Source: UBA7359 sp964523895
GTDB lineage: Bacteria; Pseudomonadota; Gammaproteobacteria; Eutrophobiales; Eutrophobiaceae
NCBI GenBank assembly: GCA_964523895.1
Contig: CAZGBJ010000012.1
Coordinates: 8,351-72,350, forward strand
Length of the DNA: 64,000 bases
Direction: 5' to 3'
Shown here: positions 24,802-33,043 of the stretch, piece by piece
How the letters are laid out: every line of letters begins with the position of its first letter
How positions within the stretch are numbered: the stretch's first letter is position 1
Position numbers and translations under genes: made by a program
The notes under the pieces: model-generated
What the model saw: the letters and a program-made list of their open reading frames with translations, nothing else
Database searches by the model: none
Told to the model about the DNA's origin: nothing

Positions 24802-25814
24802 TAGTTGGATAAGTAAGTTTTAAAGTAATCATTATAGCGTTCCTCAAAACCTTTTCCGGATTTAGAAAGGGTATAGATAGCAATACCTAATTCATTTGCC
24901 AGTGTGTGTGTTTTATCCGTTCCCAAAACCATGAAAGCCGTTGCCAGGGCATCGGCATGCATAGCTGATTTATCCAGTACAGTGACTGAAGCAAGATTAT
25001 GATTAATGGGTTTTCCCGTAGCCGGATCGATTGTATGAGAATAACGAATACCCTTTTTCTCAAAATAATTTCGATAATCACCGGACGTAGCCATGGCAAT
25101 ATTATTCAGACTAACAATACGCTGAACCGAGCGTTCGAGCGACTTTGCCTGTTCAATTCCAATCTGCCAAGCTTCTCGATTAGCATTAATTCCTTTACCT
25201 ATGAGTTCGCCGCCAATTTCTACCAGATAGTTTTGGAAACCCTGTCCATCGAGATAATTTGCGACTTTATCGACAGCAAAACCTTTGGCTATTCCTGATA
25301 GGTCGATATAACTATCGGGATCAGACTTTGAGATTTGATTTAATGGTTTATTAAAAAGAATCTTTTCATAACCACTATGTTGCTTTGTTGATTCTATAAG
25401 CTGGTCAGCAGGAATTTCTCGTGTAAAAGGATCCGGGCCAAACCCCCAAAGATTAACCAAAGGTCCGACCGTAATATCGAATGCACCTTTTGTCACGAAA
25501 CTGACATTATTTGCATGTTCAATAACGAAATACAGATCTTTAGATAGATTTTGCCAGTCGCTAATTTTTGACTGGTTTAAAAGTGACAACTCTGAATCAG
25601 ATAGATAGGTCGACATCGATTGATTAATGTCAGCAAGAATTTGTTCAATATTGGCATGTATTGTTTCTTTTTCGAGAGTAATGTTTTGCGAGATAAGTTT
25701 GATGGAATAGGTCGTGCCCATAGTGAGACCGGTGATAGTAACTAATTTATCCGGTGCGCGTTGGCAGGCACTAATAATGCATATAAAGATAAGAATCGAT
25801 AATAGAGTACGCAT
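24801..25814 (-). CDS. apbE: FAD:protein FMN transferase ApbE (lipoprotein)
   Basis: The frame is open to 25994, but ATG 25814 gives a clean lipoprotein signal with lipobox IISAC at residues about 14-18, so I use it (337 residues). ApbE moves FMN from FAD to Thr on periplasmic flavoproteins, such as NqrB/C and RnfG/D. Visible marks are GTTYSIKL after the signal, the LSGIAKGFAVDK run, the EIGGELIGKG run, TSGDYRNYF, and HTIDPATGKP with downstream Mg-binding acidic residues (MHADALATAFM). No nqr or rnf genes lie nearby, so its target is encoded elsewhere. Confidence 0.93.
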   Translation of the reverse strand: MRTLLSILIFICIISACQRAPDKLVTITGLTMGTTYSIKLISQNITLEKETIHANIEQILADINQSMSTYLSDSELSLLNQSKISDWQNLSKDLYFVIEHANNVSFVTKGAFDITVGPLVNLWGFGPDPFTREIPADQLIESTKQHSGYEKILFNKPLNQISKSDPDSYIDLSGIAKGFAVDKVANYLDGQGFQNYLVEIGGELIGKGINANREAWQIGIEQAKSLERSVQRIVSLNNIAMATSGDYRNYFEKKGIRYSHTIDPATGKPINHNLASVTVLDKSAMHADALATAFMVLGTDKTHTLANELGIAIYTLSKSGKGFEERYNDYFKTYLSN

Positions 25815-26313
25815 TAACAAGTGTGACTTATGTGAAACAGTTCTTTTTATTTGAGTAATGATGTTGAAAAAATATCCTATACCGGAAAATAGTGGCATAT
25901 ACATATAGTAACAAGAATAAGGTGTTAACGCTTTCAACTGTAATTGTTGTTGCCTATCTCGCTTCAAATTCTGATCTACTGAAACAATTGTCAATTCCCC
26001 ATGTGACAGGGAATTTAAAGTCTTAACTTGAACGTCAGATAGATTTATCGCGCGAGGGGAGCAGTGAATGACACCAATATGGCGTCGGTGGAGAACGGGA
26101 TATGCCGGATTTTATAAGTAAATTATTGATATTCAAACGTCAGGAATTATGGGTATAGACGTGATTAATGGGAAATTTCAAGCCAAAATGGCCAACTAAA
26201 TGTTACACTAGCTTATCCAGTATGAATCATAGTAAGTTCATAAAGTAAGCGTTGAAAAAAACTGCTATGCTGACGGGTATTTATTATAACGATAAGTTTC
26301 AATAGTTAAGAGC
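25815..26313. other. divergent intergenic region, apbE to M15 peptidase
   Basis: About 500 bases separate the chosen apbE start from the peptidase gene. The apbE frame is open for 60 more codons here, without protein-like sequence. One small inverted repeat, AATTCCC/GGGAATT, lies at 25993-25999 and 26009-26015. I see no RNA gene, no convincing promoter and no other coding frame. Confidence 0.4.
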
Positions 26314-27165
26314 ATGAAGAGAAGGTATTTATTAAAAACTCTGGGTCTGGGCTGTGTCGGATTGGGTGTTGCCCCGGAAATATTGGCGAAGACTCTCCCC
26401 GGGTATTTTGCCGGTGTAAGTACATCCCCGGATGATGAACTCAAAGACTACCTGCATAAAATACAGAACTTTAATCTTCCACACAGCTCTGACGTTCAGA
26501 TAGACAGTAGCCTCTATGAGACATTCGTGTCGACAGTTATGCGACTGAGACGTCTTCAGAAACTGGTTGGTCACGGCAATTTTAATATATTGAATTTCCC
26601 TGATGGACTAGCACTAGCCCGTAATTATTCTAAAGTTGGCAAATTTACCAAATCAGAACTCGGTTTTCTGGAGACAATTTTCTATGAAGATGGGCAACGA
26701 TACGGCTTTTTAGGGCAAAAACCGCTAAAAGAAATTACCGATCAGGTAAAAAAGAAAGATGTTATTAAAATTCCCTATAGCGGGAATTTTCTATATAAGG
26801 ATCGTTCAGTTGAAATATTTGAAGAGATAAAAAAGGAACTGGGAGATCAAGTTGTCCTGACCTCTGGTATCCGTGGCGTGATGAAACAGTTCTTGTTGTT
26901 TTTAAATAAAGTGCATAGCAGTGAAGGTAATCTATCTCTTGCTTCCCGATCACTGGCACCTCCCGGATATTCCTTTCACGGTAATGGTGATTTTGATGTA
27001 GGACAAGCAGGCTATGGTAAATTAAATTTTACCGGACGTTTCACGGAAACAGAGGTATATAAAAGACTTTCTGAACTGGGCTATCTACAATTGCGCTATC
27101 CACAGGATAACCAGTTAGGCGTACGTTACGAACCCTGGCACATCAAGATTAATGTGGATGTCTGA
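26314..27165 (+). CDS. M15-family D,D-carboxypeptidase-like protein
   Basis: The 283-residue product has an N-terminal signal (about 1-26) starting MKRRYLL, close to a twin-arginine or Sec signal. The C-terminal third is an M15 (VanY-like) zinc peptidase: SFHGNGDFDVG near 225-235 supplies the SxHxxxxxxD ligands, and YEPWHIKI near 273-280 the catalytic Glu and last His. It should act on peptidoglycan stem peptides in the periplasm. The N-terminal 150 residues have no family I know. It converges with a small lipoprotein gene, separated by a terminator hairpin. Confidence 0.86.
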   Translation: MKRRYLLKTLGLGCVGLGVAPEILAKTLPGYFAGVSTSPDDELKDYLHKIQNFNLPHSSDVQIDSSLYETFVSTVMRLRRLQKLVGHGNFNILNFPDGLALARNYSKVGKFTKSELGFLETIFYEDGQRYGFLGQKPLKEITDQVKKKDVIKIPYSGNFLYKDRSVEIFEEIKKELGDQVVLTSGIRGVMKQFLLFLNKVHSSEGNLSLASRSLAPPGYSFHGNGDFDVGQAGYGKLNFTGRFTETEVYKRLSELGYLQLRYPQDNQLGVRYEPWHIKINVDV

Positions 27166-27269
27166 TTGGCTTGGGGTATAAAACGTAGTACTCCACTAAT
27201 GATTCAAGTGCTCTGACCCCTTGATACCTTGCTTGATACCTTCCCGTTTATTGAAACATAATGTTTTTC

Positions 27270-27287
27270 TAACCCGGCGTCGGGTTA
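27270..27287. terminator. hairpin between convergent genes
   Basis: A 7-base-pair stem TAACCCG/CGGGTTA with a GCGT loop lies between the M15 peptidase gene and the convergent lipoprotein gene. A TTTTTC run precedes it and an A/T-rich tail follows, so it may stop transcription from both sides; the T-run is better for minus-strand-to-plus reading only in part. Confidence 0.5.
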
Positions 27288-27315
27288 AGATTCTTGTTAG
27301 AAGGTATTTTCATTA

Positions 27316-27738
27316 TTAATTTAAAACTGAATTAAGTTTGTTTCTATTTTTCTTTGCTTCTTGAGGGCTAGCAGAATATATAACAAGAAAAGTACCTCTA
27401 GAAGATACTGAAAAATCATGTGGAATATTTTCTGACTCTAACCATAATGCCACATTATTAATATCTTCCTGATTAGTTAGCATCTCTGCTACTCCGCGAT
27501 AAAAAGTATTTACTTGGTTTTCAAATTTAGAATAATTTTCACCTTCCCACATTAATGTGTCCATGCAAATTAGGTTCTGATCATTAATATGGAATTCAGT
27601 ATTATTTTCTTTTAGTTGGTAAATATATGCTTTTTCGTGAGTTTCATCTCCCAAATTTCTACAAGTAGTACTTGTTTGAGTACACCCGACAATTACTTGA
27701 AGGAATGTAAGGGTCAGCAATATTCGTAATAACATCAT
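27316..27738 (-). CDS. hypothetical lipoprotein
   Basis: The 140-residue product starts with a short hydrophobic leader and a lipobox VIVGC (residues about 15-19), so it is probably lipidated. The mature part has one Cys pair (C26, C58) and no recognised domain; it ends with an A/S-rich then K/N-rich tail. An AAGG ribosome site lies 6 bases before the first of two adjacent ATGs. It lies downstream of no obvious operon partner; the ABC transporter gene is the nearest minus-strand gene upstream of nothing relevant, 134 bases away. Confidence 0.6.
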   Translation of the reverse strand: MMLLRILLTLTFLQVIVGCTQTSTTCRNLGDETHEKAYIYQLKENNTEFHINDQNLICMDTLMWEGENYSKFENQVNTFYRGVAEMLTNQEDINNVALWLESENIPHDFSVSSRGTFLVIYSASPQEAKKNRNKLNSVLN

Positions 27739-27871
27739 TCAATGCCTTCTAACAGTTTATTTTACGGCCATGGCCATGTTATTTTTATGCCCACTTTGGC
27801 TGGTTAGCGGGAGCTAAATCAGATAATACGAATCTTTTGCTTTGGAATCGACATCAGACCATTATATTACT

Positions 27872-29722
27872 CTAATGCGACTGCCTAACGCCATAGAGTT
27901 TAGAGTATAGTCCATCTTGTGAGAGTAGTTCTCCATGGGTCCCTTGTTCGCCGATGGTGCCTGCTTCGAACACATAAACATGATTAGCCTGTTTAATGGC
28001 GCTTAGCCTATGTGCAACTATGATGGTTGTTTTGTCTTTTAGGAAATCGGCAAGCGCAGTGTGTAGATGATATTCCGTTTCTGCATCTAATGCCGATGTT
28101 GCTTCGTCAAGAATGACAACGTTGGGTTCGCTTAATACCATACGTGCAATTGCCAATCGTTGGCGTTGTCCGCCAGATAATCTTATTCCTTGTCTGCCAA
28201 CAATCGTATCTAGTTTATTCGGTAATTGTTCTACGGTTTCCTCTAATTGTGCAATCTCAAGCGCATGCCATAAATCTTTATCTTCGAGTTCGCGACCCAG
28301 TGTTAAATTAATTCTGACACTATCGTTAAACAGTGCCGGGTTTTGTAAAACGGTAGCAACATGTTCACGTACTACATCGAGTCCGATTTGTGTGACCGGC
28401 ACGCCATCGTAAAATATATTGCCGCTCTTGGCGGGATATAAGCCAATTAACACTTGAACCAGAGTAGATTTGCCACCACCACTTGCTCCAACGAGCGCTA
28501 CTTTTTCTCCGGGATCAATTTTAAGGTTAATGCCGTTTAATACATCGTCGCTATCATCACCATGGCCATAGGCAAAATGAAGATCAGAAATGGTAATGCC
28601 GACGGTATTTTTATTTTCAAATGGATTAGCAATATGTGGATAGTCTGGTTCCAGTTGCAGTTTTAATAATTCATTAATACGTCCGAGTGCGGCCTTGGCA
28701 TTATAAAAAGCATATTGAATATTTAATATTTCCTGTACCGGTGCCATCATGAACCAGAGGTAACCAAAAACGGCAAACATCTGACCAATGCTCAAGCCGG
28801 AATAGATAACCATAATCATGGCAACAGCGCGGAAAATATCAAAACCAAACAGAAATATGACAAAACTCAAGCGACCTGCTGTATCGCTTTTCCATGCGAA
28901 AGCAATACCATGATTTTTTACTTCTCTGGCTTGTTCAATGATGCGTTGAAGATAATGCTTTTCTCTATTACTGGCGCGGATCTGATGAATGGAGTCGAGT
29001 GTTTCAACAAGAGATTGTTGAAATAGAGCAAAAGCCGAGTTTTCGTTTTTCTTCAGTTCTTTAACACGTTTGCCCAATATTGTAGTGAAATAAATTACGA
29101 TGGGGTTGGCAAACAGAATTAACAATGCAATCTGCCAATGCATAATAAGTAAGATAATAGCAACACCGATGATCGTCAGGACAGCGATTAATAATTTACT
29201 GACTGTACTACCGACAAATTCATCAACAGTAGCAAGATCAGTGACGAAATAAGATGCTACCGTCCCACTTCCCAATATTTCGTATTCAGACATTGATACA
29301 CTGCTTAATCGCAATAGCAGTGTACGACGAATAAGAAAAATCACATCTTTAGCAATAATAGTGAATTGTCTTGTTTGAAACACATTCAGAACCAATGCAG
29401 AAAGACGCAAAAACAAAGTAATAACAAGAATAGCTAAAATATAGAGTACCGGGCCGTGCCATGACGATGGTGTAATACTGTTTATGGAGTTAACAACAAT
29501 ATCCGGTTTGTTTAACAGTACTTCATCAACTAATAGCGGCAACAACAAGGGCACAGGTACACTTGCCAATGTAGCAATAACGGCAATGATATTGGCCAAT
29601 ATCAATTGATGTTTATGTTGCCTGGCAATATTAAGAATATATTGCCAGTTATATTCTTCTACTTTTTCATTGCTGCTAACTTTCTCAGTCGCTGCTTGTT
29701 CTGTATTTATTATTGCGGACAT
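27872..29722 (-). CDS. ABC exporter, fused permease and ATPase
   Basis: The 616-residue half-transporter has six membrane segments (about 35-330) of the MsbA/McjD exporter fold and a C-terminal ATPase. Visible in the ATPase are Walker A GASGGGKST, the Q-loop in TVLQNPALF, signature LSGGQRQRLAIARM, Walker B VVILDEATSALD and the switch His in IIVAHRLS. It should work as a homodimer. Substrate (lipid, drug or peptide) cannot be told; no C39 peptidase domain is present. The srkA gene lies 21 bases upstream on the same strand, so the two are probably co-transcribed. Confidence 0.94.
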   Translation of the reverse strand: MSAIINTEQAATEKVSSNEKVEEYNWQYILNIARQHKHQLILANIIAVIATLASVPVPLLLPLLVDEVLLNKPDIVVNSINSITPSSWHGPVLYILAILVITLFLRLSALVLNVFQTRQFTIIAKDVIFLIRRTLLLRLSSVSMSEYEILGSGTVASYFVTDLATVDEFVGSTVSKLLIAVLTIIGVAIILLIMHWQIALLILFANPIVIYFTTILGKRVKELKKNENSAFALFQQSLVETLDSIHQIRASNREKHYLQRIIEQAREVKNHGIAFAWKSDTAGRLSFVIFLFGFDIFRAVAMIMVIYSGLSIGQMFAVFGYLWFMMAPVQEILNIQYAFYNAKAALGRINELLKLQLEPDYPHIANPFENKNTVGITISDLHFAYGHGDDSDDVLNGINLKIDPGEKVALVGASGGGKSTLVQVLIGLYPAKSGNIFYDGVPVTQIGLDVVREHVATVLQNPALFNDSVRINLTLGRELEDKDLWHALEIAQLEETVEQLPNKLDTIVGRQGIRLSGGQRQRLAIARMVLSEPNVVILDEATSALDAETEYHLHTALADFLKDKTTIIVAHRLSAIKQANHVYVFEAGTIGEQGTHGELLSQDGLYSKLYGVRQSH

Positions 29723-29743
29723 ATTTAATATATTAAAGGGTAT

Positions 29744-30742
29744 CTATGGTCTTTGCCAAACGAGTGGCGGCTCTTCCATCAACGATGCTTGTTCTCGTAA
29801 ACTAAGTATGTGTTCTTCCCAATAATTTTGCGTATTAAAAAAGGGGAATGCAATCGGGAAAGCCGGATCTTGCCAACGTTGTGCCAACCATGCTGCATAG
29901 TGAATCAGTCGTAAGGTTCTGAGTGCTTCAATCAAATGTAACTCACGCGCAGTAAAGTCGCGAAACTCAGTATAGCCTTCCATAAAATCATTCAGTCTTG
30001 CGGTCATGTACTGTCGGTCACCCGATAAGAACATCCAGATATCTTGTACTGCAGGACCAGTTCGTGAATCATCAAAATCGACGATATAGAATTTATCATC
30101 ACGAGTTAATATATTACCTTGATGACAATCGCCATGTAATCTTAAACTTTTATAACTGCCAGCTTGTTCGAAGCAGGCTTTAATTCTGCTAATCAGATCA
30201 TCGGTTAATGTTGAGTAAGCAATTTCCAAATCCTTGGGGATGAAATTATTTTCTGTAATATATTTTATTGGTTTTATAACAAAATCCTCGATACTGATAT
30301 CGGGTCTTTCTACAAACAATTTTGTTTCACCGATATTATGTAGTTGCGCCAGTATTCGACCGAGCTGCAACAAGTGATCGGGATTATCCAATTCAGGCGC
30401 ATAGCCACCAAAACGCGGATAAAGTGAAAAACGATAGCCTTCAAAATTGAATATGGTTTCGTTATTTATAGCTAAAGGGGCGACGACTGGTAAATCAGCA
30501 TTAGCTAATTCCAATGTGAACTGATGTTCCTCTCTGATCATTTCGTCCGTCCAGCGAGCCGGTCGGTAGAATTTGGCTATAATAGGCTGTTCATCTTCAA
30601 TTCCTACTTGATAAACTCTGTTTTCATAGCTATTAAGCGCAAGAATTCGCTTATCAGAGATATAATCCAATGACTCAATCGCATTAATGATTGTATTCGG
30701 TATAAGCTGGCTATAATTATAGATACTGTTATCTTCTGGCAT
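29744..30742 (-). CDS. srkA: stress response Ser/Thr protein kinase SrkA (YihE/RdoA)
   Basis: The 332-residue cytoplasmic kinase is of the APH/choline kinase-like fold. Visible are the N-lobe NRVYQVGIE and the Lys in IIAKFYRPARW, catalytic LHGDCHQGNIL near 203-213, and the metal motif IVDFDDSRTGP near 220-230. E. coli SrkA (YihE) protects cells under Cpx stress and counters MazEF-driven death. Length agrees with the family. It is the first gene of a two-gene operon with the ABC exporter. In E. coli it is followed by dsbA, which is not so here. Confidence 0.94.
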   Translation of the reverse strand: MPEDNSIYNYSQLIPNTIINAIESLDYISDKRILALNSYENRVYQVGIEDEQPIIAKFYRPARWTDEMIREEHQFTLELANADLPVVAPLAINNETIFNFEGYRFSLYPRFGGYAPELDNPDHLLQLGRILAQLHNIGETKLFVERPDISIEDFVIKPIKYITENNFIPKDLEIAYSTLTDDLISRIKACFEQAGSYKSLRLHGDCHQGNILTRDDKFYIVDFDDSRTGPAVQDIWMFLSGDRQYMTARLNDFMEGYTEFRDFTARELHLIEALRTLRLIHYAAWLAQRWQDPAFPIAFPFFNTQNYWEEHILSLREQASLMEEPPLVWQRP

Positions 30743-30846
30743 GATGTGAGTTTATACCCATGGTAATAGTAAAACTACTATACAAAACAGAGTGATACAG
30801 GCTAATCTTTACCAGATGATGGACGGTATAAAGGAATAATGACTGT

Positions 30847-32103
30847 ATGAGTTCTCAGTTATCTTCATTAACGAACGATGCCAATGCGGGTGATATTGAT
30901 GCCCAGCTGCAACTCGCTGATCTATATGAACATGGTTTTGGTGTTCCGTTAGATCAGGGACAGGCTGCGTATTGGTATCGAAAAGCAGCGGAACAAGATT
31001 CAGGTAAGGCGCAGTCGCTTCTTGGTCAAATGTATATGCGTGGCATAGGTGTGCCCGAAGATCATAAACAAGCGGCGCAATGGCTAAAAAAATCAGCACA
31101 AAAAGGTGATGCAACTGCGCAGGTTAATCTGGCCTGGTGTTACCAACATGGTCTTGGTGTAGAAAAGAACTATGAACAGGCATTTGATTGGTATCTTAAA
31201 TCAGCTGAGCTTGGTCATGCTGGCGCGCGTTACAATTTAGCTTATATGTATTCTAAAGGTATTGGTACATCAGGAAATGTTGTTGAAGCTTTAAGGTGGT
31301 ATCTACTGGCTGCTGAACAGGGACATATGAAAGCGCAACTTAATGTTGGTTTAATGCTTGCTCAAGGTCAGGGTACGGAAGTAAATGAAAAAGAGGCCGC
31401 CCATTGGTATCAGGAAGCAGCTAATCAGGGTTATGCCAAGGCACAATACAATCTTGCATTATTGTACGGAGGTGGTGTTGGTGTTTCACAGGATGATGAA
31501 GAAGCCTTTAAATGGCATCAACTTGCAGCAAAACAAGGTTATGCACGCGCCCAGTTTAATATGGGGCTATTTTATATAAATGGTTTAGGCGTTCCCCAAG
31601 ATTACGCTGCGGCTGAAAAATGTTTTATAGCAGCTGCAAAACAATCTTACGCCAAAGCGAATTATCAACTTGGAAAACTTCACGCCTTTGGATTAGGGCT
31701 GCCTATTAATGAGATAGAAGCAGTTAAATGGTATCGCAAGGCAGCAGAAGCAGGCTATAACAAAGCACAGTATCGTTTGGGACATCTTTATGTTTCCGGG
31801 CATGGCGTGGAAAAAGATGAAGCCATCGCCAGCTCATGGTTTGAAAAGGCGGCCAGACAGGGTTATCAAAAATCACAACATATGCTTGGCGTGCGTTATG
31901 TAAAAGGTTTAGGTGTTAAAAGAGACTTTATCCGAGCTTACGCATGGCTACTCTTGGCGAATGATTCAGGTAATAAACATGTAAGCGAAGCATTAACTCG
32001 AGTGCGTGGTAAATTATCTGAAGGACAAGTATCAGAAGCAGAAGTGCTTACCAGTGAATATAGCCAAGCTTATGAAAGAAGGATTAGTCAGCTTACGACG
32101 TAA
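30847..32103 (+). CDS. Sel1-like repeat protein
   Basis: The 418-residue product is built of about ten Sel1-type repeats of 36 residues, each with an A-x-x-x-L/Y, G-x-G-V, and A-x-x-W-Y/F-x-x-A-A-x-x-G pattern, covering residues about 12-385. No signal peptide or membrane segment is seen, so it is probably cytoplasmic. Such repeats form helical solenoids that bind proteins. It is divergent from srkA across a 104-base gap. Nothing nearby names its partner. Confidence 0.93.
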   Translation: MSSQLSSLTNDANAGDIDAQLQLADLYEHGFGVPLDQGQAAYWYRKAAEQDSGKAQSLLGQMYMRGIGVPEDHKQAAQWLKKSAQKGDATAQVNLAWCYQHGLGVEKNYEQAFDWYLKSAELGHAGARYNLAYMYSKGIGTSGNVVEALRWYLLAAEQGHMKAQLNVGLMLAQGQGTEVNEKEAAHWYQEAANQGYAKAQYNLALLYGGGVGVSQDDEEAFKWHQLAAKQGYARAQFNMGLFYINGLGVPQDYAAAEKCFIAAAKQSYAKANYQLGKLHAFGLGLPINEIEAVKWYRKAAEAGYNKAQYRLGHLYVSGHGVEKDEAIASSWFEKAARQGYQKSQHMLGVRYVKGLGVKRDFIRAYAWLLLANDSGNKHVSEALTRVRGKLSEGQVSEAEVLTSEYSQAYERRISQLTT

Positions 32104-32147
32104 GATTTTAGAGTTTACTAACAGGCACAAAATCACTCATAGTACTG

Positions 32148-32164
32148 GCCGGGAAGTATTTTGA
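32148..32164. repeat. left inverted repeat flanking higBA
   Basis: This 17-base sequence GCCGGGAAGTATTTTGA is the reverse complement of 32973-32989 at 16 of 17 positions. The two repeats enclose exactly the higB-higA module and its promoter, spanning 842 bases in total, which suggests a small cassette that moved as a unit. Confidence 0.75.
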
Positions 32165-32304
32165 CTCCAAACCGTCGCTTTATTTTTCGATCATTTCTCT
32201 CCTTATGTCGTGATACATTGATACTAAAACAAAATTTATACTTAATAAATATAATAATATCAATAAGTTATATTCCATTTTAATAATCGCACTAGAATAA
32301 TACA

Positions 32305-32332
32305 TTGACTTATGTACCATATGTGGTACATT
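32305..32332 (+). promoter_or_regulatory. higBA promoter with overlapping palindromic operator
   Basis: A -35-like TTGACT (32305-32310) is followed, 16 bases later, by a -10-like TACATT (32327-32332). Between and over them lies the inverted repeat GTACCA-TATG-TGGTAC (32314-32329). Antitoxins of this type repress their own promoter, so this is the likely HigA site. The transcript would begin near the ATG at 32338, possibly leaderless, in line with the lack of a ribosome site. Confidence 0.55.
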
Positions 32333-32337
32333 TAATC

Positions 32338-32676
32338 ATGAAAAGGATAACTTTTGTTTTTTATGAAACACGGAATGGCAAACTACCTGTAAGAGACTGG
32401 TTGCTAAAGCTTAGTAAGGATGATCGTAAACGAGTTGGAGTTGATTTAGCAACGGTAGAGTATGGCTGGCCTGTAGGGATGCCGATTTGTAAATCACTGG
32501 GTTCAGGTTTATGGGAAGTGAGAACAAACATCTCTGATAAAAGAATTTCACGGGTTTTATTTTGTATTCATGACGATTCATTATGGGCATTACATGGGTT
32601 CGTTAAGAAAACGCAAAAAACACCAAAGTCTGATATAGAACTAGCGATCAAAAGAATGAAGGAAATTATAAAATGA
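32338..32676 (+). CDS. higB: HigB-like (RelE superfamily, Gp49 type) toxin
   Basis: I start at ATG 32338 (112 residues), because the frame upstream to 32305 lies in the promoter and operator. The product matches phage-derived Gp49-like/HigB toxins: VFYETRNGKLPVRDWLLKL near the start, a central VGMPICKSLGSGLWEVR with the GLWELR-type motif, and a C-terminal HGFVKKTQKTP run. These toxins cleave mRNA on the ribosome. The antitoxin start overlaps the stop by 4 bases (ATGA). Toxin-first order is the HigBA arrangement. Confidence 0.9.
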   Translation: MKRITFVFYETRNGKLPVRDWLLKLSKDDRKRVGVDLATVEYGWPVGMPICKSLGSGLWEVRTNISDKRISRVLFCIHDDSLWALHGFVKKTQKTPKSDIELAIKRMKEIIK

Positions 32677-32957
32677 GTAAAAAAACAAAGAAGCCATATA
32701 CGCTTAGTAACTTTCTTGAAGAACAAGGTATTTCTGAAGAAGTAAATACCATTGCGATTAAACGTGTTATTGCCTGGCAAGTTGAAGAGGCTATGAAGGC
32801 AGAACATATTACAAAAAAAGCGATGGCTGAAAAAATGCACACTAGTAGAAGCCAGCTCGACCGATTACTTGATCCCAATTATACGTCAATCACACTTGAT
32901 GTATTGGCTAAAGCAGCAAAAGCAGTCGGACGCGAATTGAAGCTTGAGCTTGCTTAG
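32673..32957 (+). CDS. higA: HigA-like XRE-family antitoxin
   Basis: The 94-residue protein has a helix-turn-helix domain in its second half: a helix with ITKKAMAEKMHTSRSQLDRLLDP near 50-72, then ITLDVLAKAAKAVGRELKLEL. It should bind the toxin and repress the module's promoter at the palindrome 32314-32329. Its ATG overlaps the higB stop, so the pair is translationally coupled. The right flanking inverted repeat begins 16 bases after its stop. Confidence 0.92.
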   Translation: MSKKTKKPYTLSNFLEEQGISEEVNTIAIKRVIAWQVEEAMKAEHITKKAMAEKMHTSRSQLDRLLDPNYTSITLDVLAKAAKAVGRELKLELA

Positions 32958-32972
32958 AATCATTAAAATAAT

Positions 32973-32989
32973 TCAAAAGACTTCCCGGC
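32973..32989. repeat. right inverted repeat flanking higBA
   Basis: TCAAAAGACTTCCCGGC matches the reverse complement of the left repeat (32148-32164) with one mismatch. No direct target duplication was seen outside the repeats. Confidence 0.75.
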
Positions 32990-33043
32990 GAAACAAAGGT
33001 TCTCATACCAAAAATATTTCACCAATATCAGAAGCTTAAATTT

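Noticed and set aside
25815..25994. 60-codon N-terminal extension of apbE
   Set aside because: ATG 25814 gives a proper lipoprotein signal; the extension places an unlikely hydrophilic stretch before it.
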